A stretch of DNA of 11,042 bases from Bacteroides_E sp964528875 (lineage in GTDB: Bacteria > Bacteroidota > Bacteroidia > Bacteroidales > Bacteroidaceae). Under the pieces are notes generated by a model that ran no database searches, was not told the DNA's origin, and saw nothing but the letters and a program-made list of their open reading frames with translations. Below, in pieces: positions 6,134 to 11,042 of the stretch (positions are counted from its first letter, which is position 1; each line of letters starts with the position of its first letter). The translations under genes and the position numbers were made by a program. The DNA is taken from positions 1-11,042 of the forward strand of contig CAZGUI010000079.1 in assembly GCA_964528875.1 (NCBI GenBank), written 5' to 3'.

Positions 6134-7623
6134 TAATTGTTAGCTACCCATTTAAAGAGTCTCTTCCATCGAATTTTACCGTTGAACCAACCCCTGTCTT
6201 TATCTAATGATAACCAAACAACCATTGGTTTACCTACAATGTGGTCTTCAGGAACAAATCCCCAATAACGAGAGTCTAAAGAGTTGTGGCGATTGTCTCC
6301 CATCATCCAGTAGTAATCCATCTGAAAGGTATAATTATCTGTTTTTTCTCCGTTAATAAATATTCCTTCAGAGCCATAGGTTAAAGTGTTACCTTCATAT
6401 GCCCTAATGCAGCGCTCATAGATGGGTAGATTGTCTGCAGTTAAGGTAAGTGTTTCACCACGTTTAGGAATCCAAAAAGGACCGTAATTTGTGCGATTCC
6501 ATTTTGTGTATAGGTTCATAGGATACATTTGCCCACTAAAGGTTTCAGGTTCAACGACAATTTTGCTGATTAATTTTTTGTTGTTATTTAACGTGCTGTG
6601 CATCTCTTGGGTGAGAGGCAGATGGTAAACAGGATTCATTTTTCCATTGTCATTTTGCGTTACTACACCTAAATCTGTAAGATAAGGGAACCACCCCGGA
6701 TCATTACTCATTAAAGTTTGATCGTCCTTGCTGATGCCTAACTCACGAAACATATCTTCAGGAATCAAAGGGCCTGTAGTTTCTACAAAATAATTGTGCT
6801 GAATACCTTTGGCTGAATCGGTGGGTTTACCGTTAATGTGAACCACTGCATCTATAATTTGCAGTGTATCTCCGGGCAATCCCACGCAACGTTTTACGTA
6901 ATTCTCTCTTCGATCTACCGGACGGTGAACCACTTTTCCATAAATCTGTGGGTTCTCTAAGATATGTTTCCTTCCCGCATTGTAATACAAGTCGAAAATG
7001 TTTTTTTGTTCCCATCGTGTCAGGCTATCCATCTCTACTTTTTTGGGATAGTAACGTCTTCCTTCTCTGTAAGCCAAAGAATAAAAATCTTCTTGCTGAT
7101 TGTTGAGGGCAACCGTATCGCCTGCCGGGAAATTAAAAACCACGATGTCATTAAGCTCTACTTTTCCGGTTCCTTTTACCCTTTTATACTTCCATTGTGG
7201 CCACTCAATGTATGATTTAGTGTTGAAAAAAGGAAGAGTATGTTGTGCCAGAGGCATAGAAAGTGGAGTGTTGGGTACTCTTGCCCCATAACTAACCTTA
7301 CTTACGTATAGGAAATCACCCACTAACATGGTCTTTTCTAAAGAAGAAGAAGGGATTTGATAGTTTTGAAAAAGGTAGATGTTTACAAAATAAACAGCAA
7401 CTAAAGCAAAAACAATGGCATCTACCCAACTCATTATGGTTCGGACAGCAGAATTTTTAGATATTTTCCACCATCCCCATGGAATTTTCTTGGTTATGTA
7501 TATGTCAAAGATAAAGGGAACTACAATTAATCCCATCCAACTTTGAACCCAGATTAAAAAGAGTAGATAAAGTATGATAACAAGGAGGAACTTCCTCCAT
7601 TGTTTTTTGCTGACTTGCTTCAT
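6133..7623 (-). CDS. lepB: Signal peptidase I (S26 family)
   Basis: A 496-residue inner-membrane serine protease that removes signal peptides from exported proteins. The catalytic dyad is visible: Ser94 in IPSSSLEKTM (90-99; Leu replaces the usual Met after Ser) and Lys244 in YVKRCVGLPGD (242-252). Box C-like GDFLYVSKVSYG (102-113) and box E MGDNRHNSLDSRYWGFVP (441-458) are intact. Three hydrophobic segments (about 11-27, 28-42 and 65-84) place the catalytic domain in the periplasm. The protein is much longer than E. coli LepB because of an insertion of roughly 170 residues between boxes D and E (about 260-430), a pattern known in Bacteroidetes. It follows dapB by 12 bases and its stop overlaps the start of the degenerate paralogue. 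Confidence 0.95.
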   Translation of the reverse strand: MKQVSKKQWRKFLLVIILYLLFLIWVQSWMGLIVVPFIFDIYITKKIPWGWWKISKNSAVRTIMSWVDAIVFALVAVYFVNIYLFQNYQIPSSSLEKTMLVGDFLYVSKVSYGARVPNTPLSMPLAQHTLPFFNTKSYIEWPQWKYKRVKGTGKVELNDIVVFNFPAGDTVALNNQQEDFYSLAYREGRRYYPKKVEMDSLTRWEQKNIFDLYYNAGRKHILENPQIYGKVVHRPVDRRENYVKRCVGLPGDTLQIIDAVVHINGKPTDSAKGIQHNYFVETTGPLIPEDMFRELGISKDDQTLMSNDPGWFPYLTDLGVVTQNDNGKMNPVYHLPLTQEMHSTLNNNKKLISKIVVEPETFSGQMYPMNLYTKWNRTNYGPFWIPKRGETLTLTADNLPIYERCIRAYEGNTLTYGSEGIFINGEKTDNYTFQMDYYWMMGDNRHNSLDSRYWGFVPEDHIVGKPMVVWLSLDKDRGWFNGKIRWKRLFKWVANN

Positions 7624-7635
7624 GTTATTTTGTAT

Positions 7636-8364
7636 TTATTCGTATAAGAAAGGGAATAAGTCTTTCATTCCTAGATACCCTTTGTTCATTGCAGTAAATT
7701 CAGCCGCAATGACAGCACCTAATGCAAAACCCTCTCTGTTTTTTGCATTGTGGGTAATGGTTATTTCATCTTCGGCTGAATCGTAAGTTATGCTGTGGAT
7801 ACCAAAAATTTCTCCTTCCCGAATAGAATCTATCTCTAATTGTTCTTTAGATTGACTCACTTCATTAACCCAAGAGGTTTTACGGTCGATGTCATGTAGA
7901 ATTTCCTCGGCAAGAGTAATGGCTGTACCACTAGGAGCATCTAGTTTGTGAATGTGATGCGTTTCAGACATCTTTACATCGTAGTTGGTAAATCGATTCA
8001 TTATTTGAGCTAATTTACGATTGACAGCTGAAAAAATAGCCACACCTAAGCTAAAGTTAGAAGACCAAAAAAAAGTTTGTCCCTCTTCCTCACAGAATCT
8101 CTTCATATCGTCTCCATGTTCTTCTAACCAACCTGTACTTCCCGAAACCACTTTTACTCCGGCTTCAAAAGCTCTTAAATAGTTTTGGTATGCCACTGTT
8201 GGATTGGTGAACTCTATAGCCACATCTGCACTCTTGAATGCTTCAGACTCAAATTCTATTTGGTTTTTTATATCAATTATGGATACAACTTCGTGACCTC
8301 TTTTCTTGGCTACTTTTTCAATTTCTTTTCCCATTTTTCCGTAGCCTATGATTGCAACCTTCAT
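7636..8364 (-). CDS. dapB: 4-hydroxy-tetrahydrodipicolinate reductase
   Basis: A 242-residue cytoplasmic enzyme that reduces hydroxy-tetrahydrodipicolinate to tetrahydrodipicolinate with NAD(P)H, in the diaminopimelate/lysine pathway. The N-terminal Rossmann motif is GYGKMG (7-12). SGSTGW (74-79) and SSNFSLGV (101-108) are family elements, and the signature ETHHIHKLDAPSGTA (134-148) carries the catalytic His136 and Lys140 (equivalent to His159 and Lys163 of E. coli). It is shorter than the E. coli protein (273 residues), as is usual in Bacteroidetes. It is the first gene of a four-gene unit with two signal peptidase-type genes and wbqC, and faces the DUF2851 gene across a 95-base divergent gap. 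Confidence 0.97.
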   Translation of the reverse strand: MKVAIIGYGKMGKEIEKVAKKRGHEVVSIIDIKNQIEFESEAFKSADVAIEFTNPTVAYQNYLRAFEAGVKVVSGSTGWLEEHGDDMKRFCEEEGQTFFWSSNFSLGVAIFSAVNRKLAQIMNRFTNYDVKMSETHHIHKLDAPSGTAITLAEEILHDIDRKTSWVNEVSQSKEQLEIDSIREGEIFGIHSITYDSAEDEITITHNAKNREGFALGAVIAAEFTAMNKGYLGMKDLFPFLYE

Positions 8365-8408
8365 CTTGTTTTATTTTTTATCTGTCTAATCTGTAATTCG
8401 TTGATAGA

Positions 8409-8416
8409 CAAAGATA
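8409..8416 (-). promoter_or_regulatory. -7 promoter box for the dapB operon
   Basis: On the minus strand this reads TATCTTTG, a perfect match to the Bacteroidetes -7 consensus TAnnTTTG, 44 bases before the dapB start. No -33 TTTG is visible at 19-21 bases upstream. It forms one arm of a dyad with the opposing box at 8427-8434. Confidence 0.55.
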
Positions 8417-8426
8417 ATATTTTTCT

Positions 8427-8434
8427 TATATTTG
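8427..8434 (+). promoter_or_regulatory. -7 promoter box for the DUF2851 gene
   Basis: TATATTTG is a perfect match to TAnnTTTG, 25 bases before the ATG at 8460, giving a leader of about 20 bases. The nearest upstream TTG (8401-8403) is 23 bases away, slightly more than the usual 19-21, and lies beside the opposing dapB box. Confidence 0.55.
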
Positions 8435-8459
8435 CTAGTTATATTAACCATTTGTTAAC

Positions 8460-9743
8460 ATGGAACTTCTTCTGCATTATGTCTGGAGGCATAAGATTTT
8501 CCCCTTGTACCCCCTTAAAACAACTTCAGGTTTAGAGTTAGAAATTATTGACCCAGGACTTCCTAATATTCATTCCGGTCCCGACTTCTTCAACGCTAAG
8601 CTTAAAATTAATCATCTACTTTGGATAGGTAATGTTGAGATTCATCAACACGCTTCGGATTGGTTTTTGCATAAGCATCAAACCGATAGACGTTACGACT
8701 CTGTGGTTTTACATGTTGTGGAAGAAAGCGATTGTGAAATCACAAGGAGTAATGGAGAGGTGATACCCCAATTGGAATTGGTTGTTCCTAAGGAAGTCAC
8801 AGTTCGATACAAAGAATTGATTCATGAGGATGTTTATCCTAAGTGTTACCTTATTTTACCTCAATTATCAAAGCTGACTATTCATTCATGGTTAACAGCC
8901 CTTTGTCTGGAGAGATATGAAGAGCGTGTAGCGCATTGGTTAAAGTGTTTGAAGCAGCAAAAGGGAAGTTGGAGAGAAACTTTTTTTATTCAGTTGGCAA
9001 GAAACTTTGGTTTTGGAGTGAATGGAGAGGCTTTTGAATATTGGGCAGGACAACTCTCTTTCAAAGGGATTCAGAAACATAGGGATAACTTGTTTCAGCT
9101 GGAGGCATTGTTTTTAGGGCAAGCCGGGTTATTAACAGAGAATCCGGTAGATAAAAAAGAGGAAGAGTATTTTTCTGCGTTAAAGAGTGAGTATCAGTTT
9201 TTACAAAATAAGTTTAATTGTCAATCCATTGAGTTGGAGTGGTGGCGATTTTTACGATTGCGTCCAAATAATTTTCCTTATGTGCGATTGGCTCAGTTAG
9301 CCTATTGGTGTCATGCAAAAGAGGGTATCGAGAGTGAATTGTTAGAGTGTGAAGATTATACGGAGGTGCTGAGTTTGTTGCAAGTGCAAACTTCACCTTA
9401 TTGGGATACACACTACACCTTTGGAAAGAAATCCCCTCTCAAGATAAAGTGTTTAGGTAAATCTTCCTTGCGGTTGTTGTTGATTAATACCATCATTCCT
9501 TATCTTTTTGCATATGGCATTTATCATCACCAAGAGAAATATAAGTTGAGAGCAGAAGAGTGGTTGGAGGCACTTAATGCTGAAAACAACCGTATTGTAA
9601 GAACTTGGAGTGGGGCTGGTGTTCCTGTGAATTCCGCCACTGACTCTCAAGGAATTATCCAATTGCAGAAGAAGTACTGCGACACGAATAAATGTCTTTA
9701 CTGCCGTTTTGGGTATCAATATCTTTTAAATAAAATAGGGTGA
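8460..9743 (+). CDS. DUF2851 family protein
   Basis: A 427-residue cytoplasmic protein of the DUF2851 family, common in Bacteroidetes and of unknown function. The conserved N-terminal region is visible: SGPDFFNAKL (39-48), GNVEIHQHASDW (58-69), HKHQTDRRYDSVVLHVV (71-87). Near the C-terminus SQGIIQLQKKYC leads into a C-x4-C-x2-C cluster (Cys407, Cys412, Cys415) followed by RFGYQYL; another cysteine sits in YPKCYL (Cys129). There is no signal peptide or membrane segment. The spaced acidic residues GPD...VEIH resemble a PD-(D/E)xK-type nuclease core and the cysteines a metal or Fe-S site, but both are inference from pattern only. The start at ATG 8460 fits the start of the family and the promoter box 25 bases upstream. 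Confidence 0.9.
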   Translation: MELLLHYVWRHKIFPLYPLKTTSGLELEIIDPGLPNIHSGPDFFNAKLKINHLLWIGNVEIHQHASDWFLHKHQTDRRYDSVVLHVVEESDCEITRSNGEVIPQLELVVPKEVTVRYKELIHEDVYPKCYLILPQLSKLTIHSWLTALCLERYEERVAHWLKCLKQQKGSWRETFFIQLARNFGFGVNGEAFEYWAGQLSFKGIQKHRDNLFQLEALFLGQAGLLTENPVDKKEEEYFSALKSEYQFLQNKFNCQSIELEWWRFLRLRPNNFPYVRLAQLAYWCHAKEGIESELLECEDYTEVLSLLQVQTSPYWDTHYTFGKKSPLKIKCLGKSSLRLLLINTIIPYLFAYGIYHHQEKYKLRAEEWLEALNAENNRIVRTWSGAGVPVNSATDSQGIIQLQKKYCDTNKCLYCRFGYQYLLNKIG

Positions 9744-9763
9744 TAATAAAAAAGAATCACTTC

Positions 9764-9796
9764 TTTGGTCATACATGTAAATAAATATTATTTTTG
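9764..9796 (+). promoter_or_regulatory. Complete Bacteroidetes-type promoter for the DUF4861 gene
   Basis: TTTG at 9764-9767 and TATTTTTG at 9789-9796 match the -33 and -7 elements with a 21-base spacer, within the usual 19-21. The expected start site near 9803 leaves an A-rich leader of about 20 bases before ATG 9824. It shows that this gene has its own promoter although it lies only 80 bases after DUF2851. Confidence 0.75.
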
Positions 9797-9823
9797 AAAG
9801 ATTACAAACCTAACAATAAAAAA

Positions 9824-11002
9824 ATGCGAGTTTTAAGTCTTATACTCATCTGTTCTTTCTCCCTCTTCTGTAACTCTAAGAGTATTTATATTGAAATTGA
9901 AAATGGGACTTCTCAAAGTAGAACGACTGAAATGATAGAAATATATCAAGAGGAGATTCTAAAGTTATTGGATGTGAATAGCTTTGAAAATCTTAAAGTG
10001 GTGGATGAGGAGAATAGAGAGGTGGATTTTCAATTGACATCGGAAGGAAAGCTAATCTTTTTGACTAGTGTAGGTGCAAAGAGTAACAAGAAATATAAAA
10101 TAGTAGAAGGTGTGGCTCAATCTATGGATACCTTGGTCTTGGGGCGTCAGTATCCTGAACGACTGGATGATATTGCTTGGGAAAATGATTTAATGGCTTA
10201 TAGAACTTATGGACCTGCTTTTCAAAATAGGGGTAATTTAGGTTATGGCTACGATGTTTGGACTAAGAGTGTAACTCATCCTGTGGTAGAAGAACGTTAC
10301 AGAAAAGAGTTGCAAGAGAAAATTTCTTATCACGTGGATCATGGAGATGGTATGGATCGTTACGGTGTTGGTCCTTCATTAGGTGCCGGAGCGAATGCTT
10401 TACTTCGTGAAGCTGAAATTATATACTCAAAGAATTATATAGATTATGAAATTTTAGATAACGGTCCTTTGCGTTTTTCTGTGCGTTTATGCTTTCAGCC
10501 CTTTACTGTAGGTAAGAACGAGAATGTAGTGGAGGAGCGAATTATCTCTCTTGACAAAGGCAGTCATTTGAACCGTACTGTTATTCATTATCAAAACTTG
10601 AATGAATCATTAGAAGTACTGGCAGGCATAGTGGTTCATTACCCTAATGATGATACCTATGCAATTTACAAAGATAGAGGGTACATTGCTTATGCTGATC
10701 CTACTGAAGACATGAGTGGTGATAGTGGAGAAATCTTTGTAGGCCTAAGTTTTCCCTATGGAGTGGAAAGAACTGAATTTATGTCATTCTCACAAGAGAG
10801 GATAGATCAGAGTAAAGGAAAAATCTTAGGGCATTTAGTAGGGATTAATCAGATAAAACCAGAAGAAGAGTTTACCTATTATTGGGGTGCTGCATGGAGT
10901 AAGGCTCACTTTGGTAATTTAGAGGCTTGGAATCAGTATCTGCACCAATTCACCGAACAAAAGAAAACTCCTTTAATGGTGTCTCTTGCTTTAAGTAAAT
11001 AG
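9824..11002 (+). CDS. Secreted DUF4861 family protein
   Basis: A 392-residue protein of the DUF4861 family. I start at ATG 9824 because an in-frame TTG 30 bases upstream lies inside the -7 promoter box. Residues 1-16 form a hydrophobic signal sequence (MRVLSLILICSFSLFC); Cys16 is preceded by Leu-Phe, a poor lipobox, so ordinary Sec export is as likely as lipidation. The mature part is rich in predicted strands with the family blocks GRQYPERLDDIAWEND (107-122), FRTYGP-like AYRTYGPAF (125-133), GYDVWTKSV (142-150), YHVDHGDGMDRYGVGPSLG (169-187), DYEILDNGPLRFSVRL (207-222) and YYWGAAWSKAHFG (352-364). Members are often found near pectin or uronic-acid polysaccharide degradation genes in Bacteroidetes; no such gene is visible here, but the region to the right is cut off. 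The catalytic role is unknown to me. Confidence 0.88.
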   Translation: MRVLSLILICSFSLFCNSKSIYIEIENGTSQSRTTEMIEIYQEEILKLLDVNSFENLKVVDEENREVDFQLTSEGKLIFLTSVGAKSNKKYKIVEGVAQSMDTLVLGRQYPERLDDIAWENDLMAYRTYGPAFQNRGNLGYGYDVWTKSVTHPVVEERYRKELQEKISYHVDHGDGMDRYGVGPSLGAGANALLREAEIIYSKNYIDYEILDNGPLRFSVRLCFQPFTVGKNENVVEERIISLDKGSHLNRTVIHYQNLNESLEVLAGIVVHYPNDDTYAIYKDRGYIAYADPTEDMSGDSGEIFVGLSFPYGVERTEFMSFSQERIDQSKGKILGHLVGINQIKPEEEFTYYWGAAWSKAHFGNLEAWNQYLHQFTEQKKTPLMVSLALSK

Positions 11003-11042
11003 TACCTAATAATCTTTTCACTTTTTAAGTAATCTGTAGGTG

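Noticed and set aside
6833..7291. Several short open frames on both strands inside lepB
   Set aside because: They are shadows of the well-supported signal peptidase gene.
8185..8535. Plus-strand open frame of 116 codons opposite dapB and across the divergent promoters
   Set aside because: Hydrophobic Phe/Ile-rich shadow of dapB antisense and the start of DUF2851; no family signal.
9794..9823. TTG start ten codons upstream for the DUF4861 protein
   Set aside because: The TTG lies within the -7 promoter box and would put charged residues in front of a normal signal sequence; ATG 9824 fits better.

Overview
The window looks chromosomal and comes from an AT-rich member of the Bacteroidales, probably close to Bacteroides. 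The evidence is a fimbrillin-like lipoprotein with an acidic stretch after the lipid cysteine, Bacteroidetes-type promoters (TAnnTTTG, once with an upstream TTTG at the right distance), A-rich leaders without clear Shine-Dalgarno sites, and families typical of the group (DUF2851, DUF4861, a WbqC-like protein next to two type I signal peptidase genes). No tRNA, rRNA, insertion sequence or CRISPR array was found. The content is mainly housekeeping and cell envelope.

Layout: bases 1-352 (minus) hold the N-terminal part of a fimbrillin-like surface lipoprotein. Bases 353-1123 are a long AT-rich gene-free stretch with a 12-bp hairpin (812-847) and, at its pfkB end, four tandem 22-bp units built on a GC-rich near-palindrome (1013-1100). 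Bases 3214-1124 (minus) are a tight three-gene unit: LOG-family phosphoribohydrolase, single-domain SIS sugar-phosphate isomerase (probably arabinose-5-phosphate isomerase) and PfkB-family sugar kinase. Bases 3317-4537 (plus) encode an M16 zinc peptidase. Bases 8364-4551 (minus) are a second tight unit: dapB, a full signal peptidase I, a second signal peptidase paralogue that has lost its catalytic residues, and a WbqC-family protein. Bases 8460-9743 (plus) encode a DUF2851 protein, divergent from dapB, and 9824-11002 (plus) a secreted DUF4861 protein with its own well-formed promoter.

Functional reading: the first operon joins three enzymes whose likely substrates or products are pentose phosphates and related sugars, which may link nucleotide salvage to Kdo supply. 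The second joins a lysine/diaminopimelate step (peptidoglycan precursor), protein export maturation and a possible polysaccharide-related protein, so it reads as an envelope operon. The observations most worth following are the catalytically dead-looking LepB paralogue (Ser to Gly, Lys to Asn, altered box E), the phased 22-bp palindromic array, and the metal- or cluster-like cysteine set and nuclease-like motif in DUF2851. No clearly new multi-gene defence or mobile system was seen.
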